A DNA stretch of 64,000 nt from Craterostigma plantagineum (Eukaryota > Streptophyta > Magnoliopsida > Lamiales > Linderniaceae). The notes beneath the pieces were generated by a model that did not search any database, was not told where the DNA came from, and was given only the letters and a program-made list of their open reading frames with translations. How positions within the stretch are numbered: position 1 is the first letter of the stretch; the number at the start of each line of letters is the position of its first letter. The position numbers were made by a program, and so were the translations under genes. Location of the stretch: contig JAPQWV010000018.1 in NCBI GenBank assembly GCA_027422505.1, positions 17,812,001-17,876,000 of the forward strand, read 5' to 3'. Below, piece after piece: positions 25,690-40,132 of this stretch.

Positions 25690-25843
25690 CAAATATAGCA
25701 ACCTAACGCCATGGAAAAGCAATCGAAGAACACCTATGCTGTTCAAAACACCAAACTCCTAATAATGTCTACAAAATTCCAAAATCAAAGAAAAGAACTA
25801 GTTCCCCATGAAATTCAGCAGAAAAAATCGTGTATGTTCTCTC

Positions 25844-28800
25844 TGATGGTTTTGGGCTCCCAACTTTGTGTCCGAAAGCCCAAATTTAGCAGCTCACTAA
25901 CATCATCACATGCATAGCTGATCTCTCCACCTAGTACATGAGCAGATCGATCGAGCAAAAGAAAAAAGGAGAAAAATTTCTGTAATTTTTCTTAACAGCG
26001 ACAGATTCGAATTTCTCACAATTGGAGGGGAAAACGTTGTTCGATTGGCCTGAAATTTCAGGATAAGGTAGAAGACTCATTGATCTTCATTCTCCTTGAA
26101 GGGATTTCTATTTCGAGGTCTGGTTTGTGAGTTACGAATTTTTGAAGTCTGTTGCGATTTTCTGTGCGAATTTGATCTTTATGATCTTGTTTTGAGTTGT
26201 GGTGCTTTTGGAGCTTTGATTTGGTACCATAGCTCATGTGGTTGTGTTTTGGGTGTAATCTTGATGTACTTGAAGTGGTGAAAGTGGAGTTTGGATCGTT
26301 TGTTCCCGTGGTTTTTACCCTGTCGATTTGAAGGGGGGTTTCCACGTTATATCGCTGTGTTATTTCCGTTATTTTGTTGTGTTGATATTCTTGGGCTGCC
26401 GATACACGTTAGCTGCTGTAATAGTTTGTTCGTTTATCCCTTCCGATCCTAACAGGGTGGTATCAGAGCTTGCAGTTGGTTTTGTTGGTATTCTTTGATC
26501 AGTGCAGGATGGAGGCGAATTTGAATAGAATGGTTTGTTTGAACGGCGCGAATTATCACAAGTGGAAAGGCAAGATGAAGGATCTTTTATTTGTGAAGAA
26601 ATAGCATCTTCTGGTTTTCGCTACAGCAAAGCCCGATTCAAAATCTGATGAAGAAGGGGAAGTTGAGCATCTTCAAGTATGTAGTTTTATTCGGCAATGA
26701 GTTGAAGACAATGTATTGAATCATATTGTGAATGAGACACATGCCAAGACGTTGTGGGAGAAGCTTGAGACATTGTATGCTTCCAAACAGGTAACAATAA
26801 ACTGTTTCTTTTGAAGCATGCAATGAATTTGCTTGCAATATCATGAGATCAAGTCTATTTCTGACCACATCAATGGGTTTCAAGGATGCTTTGATCAGTT
26901 GTTTGGCATGGACATTAAGTTTGAAGAGGAAGTACTCGGTTTATGGCTATTAATACTCTTCCGGACTCGTGGGAAAGTTTCAGAATCTCATTAACCAACT
27001 CGGCTCCTGGTGGATTGGTAACCTTGGAGTATGTCAAGAGCGGCGTCTTGAATGAGGAGGTGAGAAGGAAAACGCAAGGTACTTCGTCACTTTCTGAGGT
27101 GTTGGTTACTGAAGATAGGGAGAAGTAGATATGCGGGCCAGAGTTTAACACCGAGGCAAGAGCAGAGGACGAAGCAAGTCAATATCAAAATATAAGGATG
27201 TTGAGTGTCATCATTGGGGAAGAAAGGACATATCAAGGGATATTTCTATAAGTTGAAGAAGGATCAGTGGAAGAAGAATGTTGATTACGGTGATGATCGC
27301 GTGAATACTACCACTACTCTATATCACCTTGTTATTGTTTATGACGACGAGGGAATCAATCTTGTGAAAGGTGAGACTAGTTGGGTCTTGGACAGTGGTG
27401 CGGCTTATCATGTTACGTCTAATCTGGAATTCTTTTCATCATATACTCCGGCGATTTTGGAGTCTTGAAGATGGGCAATGATGGTTTAGCGAAGGTGTTA
27501 GGCGTTGGCACTATTTGTTTGGATACATGATTGAGTTCGAAGTTGATATTGAAGGAGGCCAGACATGCTCCTGATGTTCGATTGGATCTCATTCTACTGG
27601 AAAGCTTGATGATGGGGGTTATTCTTGTCACTTTGGTGATGGACATTGGAAGATCACTCGAGGCACTTTGATCATGGCCCATGGTAAGAAATTTTCAAAT
27701 TTGTATTGTGTTTAATACTAATATTTTTGCTAGTGGTGTGATTGCAGTTGATAGCGAAAATTCTTCTAGTCTTTGTCATCGAAGATTGAGTCACATCAGC
27801 GAGAAATGGCTCGATTGTTTGGCCAAGAAGAATTTACGTCCCGGTTGGAAAGGTGCTAAGTTAGACAGATGTGCGCATTGCTTAGGTGGAAAGCAGGAAT
27901 GGGTTTTTGTCATCATCATCCACCTCACAAGAAGGACGCTCTGCTTAGTTAGTTCACTCAGATGTTTGTGGTCCCTTGAAGGTGAAATCATTTGGAGGTG
28001 CTTCTTACTTTGTCACATTTATTGATGACCACTCACGGAAATTATGGGTTCGCACTTTGAAGTCAAAGGATCAGGTACTTGACGCCTTTATTGAGTTTCA
28101 TGTTTCTGTTGAGCGGGAGACAGGGAAGAAGTTGAAGTGCATCAGAACAGACAACGGAGGTGAATATCGCGGACCATTTGATGCTTATTGTCGACGATAT
28201 GGTATTCGGCATCAGAAAACACCTCCTAAAACTCCTCAGTTGAGGCTTAGCTGAACGGATGAACAGAACGTTGATGGAGAGAGTTAGATGTGTACTGTAA
28301 GAAGCAAAGTTGCCTCAGCATTTTTGGGGTGAGGCTTTATACACAGTTACTCGTATTATTAATTTGACTCCTTCAGTTGCCTTGCAGGGTGATGTTCCTA
28401 ACAAAGTCTGGTATGGCAAGGATGTCTCATATGACCACTTGAGAGTTTTCGGGTGCAAGTATTTTGTGCATGTCCCAAGAGATGAGAGATCAAAATTGAA
28501 TGCCAAAACAAGACAGTGTAGTTTTCTTGGCTATGGCGATGACGAGTTTGGCTACAGATGTTATGATCTTGTTGATAAGAAACTTATCAGTAGCCGTGAT
28601 GTTATCTTTATGGTGGATCAGACGATTCAGGATATCGAGAAGTCCAAAAAGCCAGTTATTCAAAATGACCACTTGATTGATTTGGATCACCTACTTACAC
28701 CAAACCAGGTGAAGCTGAGAATCAACCCAATGATCATGTTGTTGATGATGTTGCTCAGCAGGAGGAGACACATGTTGACTTGCCAGAACCTTCTGTTAGA

Positions 28801-31000
28801 AGATCTACGAGAGAGAGCCGACCTTCTACTCGTTATTCATCCGATGAGTTCGTACTTCTTAATAGTGAAGGTGAGCCAGAGAGTTACGATGAAGTCATCC
28901 AGATGGAGACAAGTGGATTGCTTCTATGAAAGACGAGATGGATTCTTTACGAGGAAATGACACGTATGAACTGGTGGAGATTCCTAAAGGTAAAAGGGCC
29001 TTGAAGAACATGTGGATTTACAAGGTGAAGCATGAAGAGCACTCGCTTTCTCCCAGATTAAATCCAGGTTGGTTGTCAAAGGCTTCAGTCAGAAGCAGGG
29101 GATTAATTTCAGTGAGATATTTTCACCAGTTGTGAAGATGACTTCTATCCGTGTCGTTTTGGGCTGGCAGCTAGTCTTGATTTTGAGAGTGAATAGGTGG
29201 ATGTCAAGACTGCTTTTATTCATGATGATCTTGATGAAGAAATTTATATGGAGCAACCCGAGGGCTTCGTTCAGAAAGGAAAGGAGAATTATGTCTGCAA
29301 ATTGAAAAAAAGCTTGTATGCTTGATACAAGCTCCGAGGCAATGGTATAAAAAGTTTGAGTCGGTGATGATTCAAGAAGGGTATAAGAAGAATGATACTG
29401 ACCATTGTGTTTTTATTCAGAGATTCCCCGATGACGATATCATCATTTTGTTACTTTATGTTGATGATATGCTTATTGTAGGTTCTTCACCATTCAAATT
29501 TACAAGTTAAAGAAGGACTTGAGCAAGCATTTCTCGATGAAGAATTTGGGGCCGGCTCAATGCATTCTTGGGATGAATATCACACGTGACCGAAAAGAGA
29601 AGAAGTTGTGGTTATCTCAAGAAAAGTACATTGAAAAGGTACTGCAACGCTTCAGCATGGAGAGAGCTAAACCGGTGAGTACTCCACTTGCTACCTTTAT
29701 TAGATTGAGCATGACACAGTGCCCTACTGACGAGAAAGGAAAAGAAGTTATAGACCGAGTTCCCTATTCATCTGTCGTTGGTAGTCTTGTGTACGCTATG
29801 GTGTGTACTCGACCAGATTTAGCTCATGCAGTTGGAGTTGTAAGTAGATTCATGTCTAATCCAGGAAAAGAGCATTGGAATGCTGTGAAATGAATTTTGA
29901 GATATCTCCGAGGTACGTCCAACATGAGATTGTGTTTCGGTTCTGACGAGCCTATTCTTGTTGGATACAGATTCAGATCTGGGCAGAAATGTGGATATGA
30001 GAAAATCTACTTCAGGCTATTCGATTACTTTTGCAGGGGAGCTGTTTCTTGGCAGTCCAGACTTCAAAAGGGTATTGCTTTGTCTACGATAGAAGCAGAG
30101 TTTATTGCCGTTACGGAGACTTGCAAAGAGCTTCTTTGGATGAAGAACTTCATGAGTGAGCTTGGTTTTGACGAGCAAAGGTATGTCTTATTCTGTGACA
30201 GCCAGAGTGCGATTCATCTCAGTAAGAATCCGACGTTTCACGGGAAGTCGAAGCATATTGATATGCGTTATCATTGGATTCCTGAGATTTTTGATACCAA
30301 GCAACTTGAAGTTGAGAAGATTCACACCGATGATAATGGAGCTGATATGATGACTAAGACATTGGTGAGATCGAAATTTGAAACTTATTGTACGATCGCC
30401 GGTTTGGCGATTTCCTCCGCATAGTTGGGAGGGGGAGATTAGTTGGGTTTGGGCTCCCAACTTTGTGTCCGAAAGCCCAAATTTAGTAGCCTACTAACAT
30501 CATCACATGTATAGCTGATCTCTCTACCTACTCCATGAGCAGATCGATCGAGCAAAAGAAAAAAAGGAGAAAAATTTCTGTAATTTTTCTTAACAGTGAC
30601 CAGATTAGGATTTATCACATTTGGAGGGGCAAACGTTGTTCGATTGGCGTAAAGGGATTTTTATTTCGAGGTCTGGTTTGTGAGTTATGAATTTTTGAAG
30701 TCTGCTGCTATTTCTATGCGAATTTGATCGTGTTTTGAGTTGTGGTGCTTTTGGAGCTTTGATTTGGTACCATAGCTCATGTGGTTGTGTTGTGGGTGTA
30801 ATCTTGCTGTACTTGAAGTGGTGATAGTGGATTTTGGATCGTTTGGTACCGTGGGTTTTACCCTGTCGATTTGAAGGGGGGTTTTTCCACGTTATATCGC
30901 TGTGTTATTTCCGTTATTTCGTTGCGTTGATAATTCTTGGACTGCCGATACATGTTCGCTGCCGTAATAGTTTGTTCGTTTATACCGTCCGATCCTAACA
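25844..31000 (+). mobile_element. degenerate Ty1/Copia retrotransposon (Tnt1-like)
   Basis: LTRs lie at 25844-26454 and about 30439-31000, both ending GATCCTAACA. CTCTC flanks the element on both sides (25839-25843, 31001-31005). The primer-binding site TGGTATCAGAGC follows the left LTR, and a purine tract (GGGAGGGGGAGA) precedes the right one. In between, in Copia order: gag (NGANYHKWKGKM near 26550), protease (WVLDSGAAYHV near 27390), integrase (FIDDHSRKLWV near 28020; RTDNGGEYRG near 28145), RT (YVDDMLIVG near 29460) and RNase H (STIEAEFIAVTE near 30085). Many stops and frameshifts make it inactive. The right LTR lacks about 50 bp present in the left one. Confidence 0.93.
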
Positions 31001-31009
31001 CTCTCTAAA

Positions 31010-31450
31010 AAACTTAGCCGATAATATCAGGACCAATGCCATTCATATTACAACCATTTACAATGTCTAGCTGTGGAGAAGGTAACCTTGTCTCCCTCTG
31101 CAAATGAGACGTCGAACTTCCCATACTTAGCCTCGAAGATCGCACCGAAGAAGCCTTCGAGCTTCCATAGTTAACTCCAGCGATCTCTTTAACACACTCA
31201 TCTAATTTCTTGATCTGCCCCATATGTCTCCTTGAGCAGAAGCTACATCATTAATTTCTTGCCCCATATCAATCCCAGGAGAAAAATCAGTTATTTCACT
31301 GCCCAAACAATCCCTTTCGACAATACCCGTTTGAATATAGACGAAATTGGCATCGAGTCCCTTCTCCCTGAGCTCGCATCGCAAGGAGTCTTTTCTCTGC
31401 AAAGGGTTCTCGGGGTCGAATTTCTGAAGGAAGAAAAGAAAAAGATTGAA
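31010..31450 (-). other. gene-like minus-strand fragment of unknown origin
   Basis: Two overlapping minus-strand frames (31402-31202 and 31223-31014) have ordinary amino-acid composition (for example QRKDSLRCELREKGLDANF; SSKASSVRSSRLSMGSS) and less AT bias than the surrounding transposon DNA. They sit inside the second-level TIR element and may be a captured fragment of a host gene. The Copia insertion separates them from about 150 bp of similar-looking DNA at 25695-25838. I recognise no family. Confidence 0.3.
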
Positions 31451-32022
31451 GCTATTTGTGTTAGAAAATTTTCGGCGAACGTACCACTTAAAATTTGGTC
31501 AAATCATGGGAATTAACCCATGTCAGAGTTGTTGAACTGACCCAAGAAACCCTTTGATCAATCCTTCAGCACGAAGAAACCCTCTATCATTGATTATTCT
31601 GATAATCAAATGTTCTGGAGTTTTAATTATCGATTATAAACCATTATTATCAAGCTTTGAAGTTTCATTATAGATTATTCCAACGATTTCAGTTATGGGG
31701 TCGAACCAGGTGACGTCATCGTTAATTGTTGAGAGGAAGAAGATGACTAAGGGTTATTTTAGTCATTTTACGGCATAAAATTTGGTCAAATCATGTTTAA
31801 GTCACAGTAACAACGTGTGTACAACAATCTCGGGCAGTATAAGCTGCCCGGGGGGTTTCGTGCAATGTTTTTGAAAGCATAAGGAACACGCATGTAACAA
31901 AAAACCATGAGGTATATTGGTGAAATTCGATGTAAGTACGAGGGGAAAAAGTGGCTTTTACCCTCATAAAAATTACAATTATAAATTATGGTAATTGCTA
32001 AAATAAGAATCTATTTGTTAGA

Positions 32023-32220
32023 TTAGCTGGATTTCATCCTTAACTTTTTAATTGCAGTCAATAGTTCCGATGTTGAGTTCTCTAGCTGCAACAAAAAGTT
32101 GTGAAGGGTTGTTGTCGCCAATTTGTGACGCTTAATATCCCCACCCTTCCGAAATTTGGCTGAACAATACTCCAATGATATCTTGAGAGCATTTGATATT
32201 GTAACTTGACTAATTTTCAA
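32023..32220 (-). pseudogene. possible pogo/Lemi transposase remnant (HTH region)
   Basis: The minus-strand 65-codon frame contains SQVTISNALKISLEYCSAKF and then DIKRHKLATTTLHNFL. This layout resembles the second helix-turn-helix and linker of CENP-B/pogo transposases (S-x-x-T-[IV]-S ... K-R-x-[RK]). It lies inside the element with Emigrant-like ends, supporting a Lemi1-like ancestor. Only this fragment remains; no DDD catalytic core is visible. Confidence 0.35.
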
Positions 32221-32444
32221 ACGATTTTTTCATTCATTCACACATGTAAATTCTTTTTGAGTACATGAATATAATTCATGAAACATATTTGAATTCATTT
32301 ATCGTCAACACATTCCAGATTTGTTGAATTTGAAGAGTCTCTCTTTCAATTAATAAAATATTAAGTTATCGACATATTAATATCTCTCTAAATTAATAAA
32401 ATTCCATGGTCCTAATGCTATTAATTTATAGAGGTTTTACTGTA

Positions 32445-33570
32445 TGTACGTCTTTTTGTTACATACGTTAATATGGTAATGAATTACCAAGGAATTTGAT
32501 CTAATAATAGTGATTTAACATATTCAATTCACTGCATGTGTTATTATATAAAAAATTAAATAAATCTTTGAATATATGATTAAACAATATTATTTTTTTT
32601 TGTATTTTAATGACAAAATGTGATTAAGATGATTTTGTGGTGCCATAGTTAAATTTAATATAATAGTGTTTAAGTTAATAAATAATTTTTTTAATGGAAA
32701 AAATGTTATTACTATGAAATTGACCCACCAAATAATAGTTACTATATGCTACCCACCCTTAATAAAATAGATAGATAATTTTAAATTTTTCATTAATGGC
32801 GAAATATTATTAATTGAAATTGAGGCACCAAACCGCAGTTACTATGTGCGGCTCTCTTTGAATAAAATATATAGATATTTTGCAACAAATGGGAGACGAC
32901 TTAGGCAAATTCAGATGCCGAAATTCACGTCACCTTCTTCAATCTTTTTCCATGTAACATCCCTCCACGTCTCACCAATATTTCTGTTTCTATTTTAAAT
33001 AGGAATAATATCCTCACTATATATTTCTTTATTTAATGGATTTCCATTTATATTTTTCCTTTGACCGCATTTGTCTCTAACAAACCAGACGTTGATGGAT
33101 TGTCAACAACAACCATAGATAGAGTAGGCATAACATAACCCAAAGAGCTTCCCAATAGCAACGAAAAAATGGCCGTTTACGATCAAACAAAGAGCTTCTC
33201 AGGCCAAGACCATCCCTCGAATTAATGCATGAAATATTCATTTCATATAAAAATATAAAACAGGTTATTCTATTTTCCCTTTCTACGTTAGTTCTCTGAT
33301 TTCTCAGTTCTTGCTTGCAATGAGATTATTGGCATTGTTCTAAAGATTGAAATTTTCGCGTTAGTTCCCAGTTTTTTTATTGTTTTTTTCTTGCCTCGCA
33401 GATTTGTTCTTCAGACATTAGCGAAGCTTGCTGCAATAATAGGTAACATGGTTCTTGGCATTTTCACTAAAAAGCTTAATCCTTTGTCTTCTTCAGCTAG
33501 AATTAAATTCATTTCTTGAAAAAAAAAACTCATTTTTTTCCCATGAGATTTTCAGTCATCTGCAGAAATA
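32445..33570. other. AT-rich spacer and promoter of the D6PK-like gene
   Basis: About 1.1 kb without a supported gene. Two similar stretches of roughly 95 bp at about 32697-32795 and 32800-32885 (both with AATT-GA-GNACCAAA...AGTTACTAT and ATAAAATA-AGATA) look like an old tandem duplication. The right part should contain the kinase promoter and 5' UTR. Confidence 0.45.
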
Positions 33571-36654
<3,084 letters not shown>

Positions 36655-37195
36655 CTGATCTTTGTTGTCGGGGGTAATTGATTGGTGTAATTTTATTTTT
36701 GTTTATTTTTTATATTAGTTTATTCTTTGTTTTTTAGGACGAGGGCGTCACTCGGAAAACTCAGAATGAAAAGCTTTTGTGTTCTCTTATATGGGTCTTT
36801 CATTTGGCAACTACTTGTAATGAATATATATGAGTAGTGTATGGATGTATATGTGCCCAGAGATTTCCATATTTCTCTGCCTTTGCTGTAAGTCTAAATA
36901 ACATAGAGTTCACACTTCTTGGATCCAACACAATAGAGCTATTTCATAATCCAGTCCTTACAGGCATGTAAAGTTGGAAGAAAACAGTCATATGGGAAGG
37001 AAAAAACAACAAATGACTCGATTTCATTCAAGAGATGGGAAGAGGCTCGTAAAATACACATTTCCAACGTTCCGCCCAGTAAAAATGGGAACTTTTTGCA
37101 TAAGTAGGTGAAACGAAACCTCCAAGCAAGAAATGCAGTGTAACAAAATTCACCAGCTAAGGCGTACCTTCTGGAAATTCACAGGATACCAAGTA
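36655..37195. other. convergent 3' regions of the kinase and the FHA gene
   Basis: AT-rich spacer with the probable 3' UTRs of the plus-strand kinase and the minus-strand FHA gene. No other feature is seen. Confidence 0.45.
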
Positions 37196-38793
37196 TTAGC
37201 CAAACAGATCATCACTGTCATCATCATTGTCTGCTGAACTAGATTGGGATTTCTCCATTTTGTCGTTGGAATCGTTTCCCTTAAACTCACTTGGAGGTTC
37301 TTCTTCTCTGCCCTTCGAATAAGCCCAAGACGAGCCCACGTTTGCAGAAAGCGATCCACTGTAAAGATCGTCGTATATTCCTCCAACGGGCTTTGGAGAA
37401 GCTTTGACTTTCTCTAAAACTTCCTTAAGCTTATCAGTTACGCCCGATTTGGAGGCAACGGTTTCCCTTACAGAAGACTGTTCTTTCTCCTTCCCTTTCG
37501 GTATAACGGTAATCTGCACAAGGGATTCGTATTTGCCCACAAGACTGCCTTCTTTAACACCAATTGGCCCAGGCTCTGTCTCTACATCAGCGCCATCAGA
37601 ATATCCAACGACTTCAATCAACTCCCCGCCGAACTGATCCTTAAATGCTACCTTAGTTCTTCTGATTCTTTTTCGAGCTCTCTCTGTTGGTGGGTCATCT
37701 TTCTTTACTTCCAAACTTCCATTAGATGATTCTTCGGTTCTTTTCAATCCATTGAGAGTACGATTGACGTATGTGTTATAAGCCAAGACTGCTTCTTCAT
37801 CTGAAGGATCAGGCGGTGGAGGCAAATCGATATTTGAGGGCGGTGGGGGCAAAAGGGCTGCTTCGTTCTTCCTAAGAATGTACGTTCGAGTCGAAGCTGC
37901 AAATCGCAGTGATTGTCCGAACTCTAACTCTACAGGGGAATCTTTCGTCAGTCGCTCATTCGCGACAAACGTACCGTGTACAGACCCTAAATCAATTACG
38001 TAGATGCTGTGAGAGAGAGAGGTATATAACTTGGTCAGTCAATGTGATCACATCACTTCAAAAAGGAAATTGAATCAGCGAACGCACTGTAAAGCTAGCG
38101 CAGTGCAAATTACAAACATCTAATGCCCTCCACATTGACTTGTACAGTGGAGCCCAAATTGTGTTAATCTTATAGAAGAAAACAGATAGACAAACAAAGC
38201 ATAGATACCAGAAGCCAGGACATAATGATAAATCAATCAAAACTAGCAGCTTATGTCTAAAGACGAAAAAGCATATGTACATCAAACAAACTAACACTGA
38301 ACTTTCTGAAATGAGAGCAACGAGAAACAGACCTGCCATTTTTATGAGGCACAACAGCAGCATGCTGACGGGATACCGACTGGTGATCAAGCACAAAATC
38401 ACATGTATGAAACTGTCTGCCAAAGACATGCCTACGCTTGTCCAAATTAATCTTGTCAAGAACCTCCCCTTCCTTTACGACGTCAAGGTAGTAAACACCA
38501 CGGCGTGGCTCAATCGCCCAATCAGGGGGCTGCCAATCGGACTGGCCACCCCCAATTGGAGTCAATGGCTGATTAGGGACAGAATTTGGGGCCAAATTCT
38601 TTTGCGAAGGATTTTGATTCTGGAAACCTTGATTTTGTTTAAATGATTCATATCCTTGGCCAGTTGAAGCTGATGGAACATGGGTAGGTTCCTTAAAAGT
38701 GGGTCGTGCAGCTGACTTGGTACTACTATTGACAGAGAAAGGTTCAGAGGACTGGGCTTTTTTGAAACGATCAAGGCCTCCACGCCCATACAT
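37196..38793 (-). CDS. FHA-domain protein, NIPP1/PPP1R8-like PP1 regulator
   Basis: Two coding exons (38793-38333 and 38006-37196) join at GGCAG|C to give 423 aa. The start is the ATG reading MYGRGGLDRFKKAQ, the expected family beginning; codons upstream in frame extend into probable UTR. Parts: a Ser/Gln/Asn-rich N-terminus; an FHA domain about 105-185 with FGRQFHTCDFVLDHQSVSRQ and GSVHGTFVANERL (phosphothreonine-binding Arg, Ser, His residues present); a Pro-rich linker; a basic segment RKRIRRTKVAF whose KVAF (272-275) fits the RVxF PP1-docking motif; and an acidic tail ending DDLFG. Animal NIPP1 targets PP1 to spliceosome and chromatin; a similar nuclear role is inferred here. Confidence 0.87.
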
Positions 38794-39466
38794 TGATCGA
38801 CAAGGCTCAATCTCCTTCTCAAGTAAGGGATATGAAAATACAATTGTGTCAAACTCACACTCACAGGTCACTTCACATCTACATACGATCTAAGCTCGCC
38901 ATCCTAAATGTCAAACTCTATAGGAATTTCCCAGTTCCTGAAACAAATCAAAGAGCAATTGATCTGAGTACGTGTACCATGGAATAGGGGGACAATTAAC
39001 AGAAGACTAGCTCAAAATCTCCAGCTCCATTCATAGAGCGTTATGTTAAAACAACATAAACCAGAAATTACATCCCAAAGCATACCACATTTACCAATAT
39101 ATTGACCAAATTCACACAGAAAACGCTCAACACGGTAGTCGAAACAACTACTCATTATCTTTTAAGCCAACGACATGAGTATAAAGCCATTCAGGAGTGG
39201 GAGGCAACCCTCATCTGCCACTAGCTGACTAACTTTTTCTTCTCGGCTACACAGCGCATCGACATAAAAAACCCTAAATTTCACGTGAAATTGGATGCTG
39301 TGAACTGTGAAGAGAATCGATTTGATAAATTCACAAAAATTAGCCGAGAATAATGCAATGGGCTAAACTTAACTAGATCAAATCCCTAATGTTTTGTTGG
39401 GCTTGCAACATTTCGATATCTATGGCCCATAATGTCGTTTTGAATTAAAAAATAAGATAAAAAAAA
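38794..39466. other. 5' UTR/promoter side of the FHA gene
   Basis: No gene supported. A 5' UTR intron of the minus-strand gene is possible between about 38880 and 38940. The region ends at the left terminus of the Mutator-like element. Confidence 0.4.
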
Positions 39467-39658
39467 GGGAATTACTATTCACCGCCCTTTTTTACTTGTT
39501 ACCGCCCCTAAAGGACTGTTTGCCCTTATGATATTTAAATTAATTTAAAAGGAAAAACTAAATAAATATATAATTCCCGTAATACTGAAAACTACGTACA
39601 CAAATAAATTCGAACGATCGATCAACACGGAAAAAAAATTCGATTGAACATTTTAGGA

Positions 39659-39914
39659 CCGATCGATCGATATTTTCGGCCCTGCAGTGCATGGGCCGAG
39701 CGAAATTTTCGGCCGGGTTGTGTGCGGGCCGAACGATATTTTCGGCCCGGACACTGCCTGACCGAAAATTTCGTTTGGCTATGCAGTGTACTCGCCGAAC
39801 GTGTTTTTCGGCCCTTACAGGTATGGCCGAAAATATCGATCGGCCCCGTGCACTGCATGGCCGAAAATTCCAATCGTCCGCTGCACTGCCTGGCCGAAAA
39901 TCTCGATCGATCGG
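39659..39914. repeat. quasi-palindromic GGCCGAAAA subterminal array
   Basis: Eight copies of TTTTCGGCC or its complement (one diverged) occur in about 250 bp, separated by related spacers with CTGCA/TGCACTGC motifs. The left part uses TTTTCGGCC and the right part mainly GGCCGAAAA. The outer ends CCGATCGATCGATATTTT (39659 on) and AAAATCTCGATCGATCGG (to 39914) are near-perfect inverted copies, so the block could fold into a large hairpin. ORFs crossing it on both strands are repeats, not genes. Confidence 0.85.
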
Positions 39915-40132
39915 ATTTTTTTTAAAGTTTTTCGGGAATAATTATTTGTATTAGTAATTGTTTTGTGTTAAATTTTGTGACTATCTATTGTATTAGTAAT
40001 TCGAAACGGAATAAAGACGCAAAAAATATCCAAACATAAACAGTACGCGTCCGTTACATAAACGAAACATGAACAAAATAATACACATTATGAGCCGAAA
40101 TATAACACATTATGGGCCGAAAAAATAGACAG

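Larger units (their letters stand above)
24507..31963. mobile_element. second-level TIR element, possible Pack-MULE-like carrier
   Basis: The left end GAGTAAATAGC and the reverse complement of the right end GGGTAAAAGCC match imperfectly. TCATAAAA flanks both ends (24499-24506 and 31964-31971); with one mismatch it extends to 9 bp, the MULE size. Removing the Cassandra and Copia insertions leaves about 1.3 kb, including gene-like minus-strand sequence at 31010-31450. No transposase is recognisable. The superfamily (hAT with 8 bp or Mutator with 9 bp) is not resolved. Confidence 0.55.
24326..32442. mobile_element. outer pogo/Emigrant-like TIR element holding nested insertions
   Basis: The left end CAGTAAAACCTCTATAAA at 24326 reappears as the exact reverse complement at the right end (32425-32442), and similarity continues through an AT-rich subterminal stretch. 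The dinucleotide TA flanks both ends (24324-24325, 32443-32444). From memory this terminus matches Emigrant MITEs and the related Lemi1/pogo elements (Tc1/mariner superfamily, TA target). A minus-strand remnant resembling a pogo helix-turn-helix lies at 32023-32220. Own sequence is only about 0.7 kb; the rest is inserted DNA (24507-31963). Confidence 0.75.

Noticed and set aside
38794..38871. N-terminal extension of the FHA protein
   Set aside because: Open frame upstream of MYGRGG has no homologous look and lies in the expected 5' UTR.
39659..39914. CRISPR array
   Set aside because: Repeats are unevenly spaced, in both orientations, inside a plant transposon; no CRISPR context.
39622..39954. 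Overlapping ORFs of 83-93 codons on both strands
   Set aside because: They are produced by the GGCCGAAAA repeat array and have no independent coding features.
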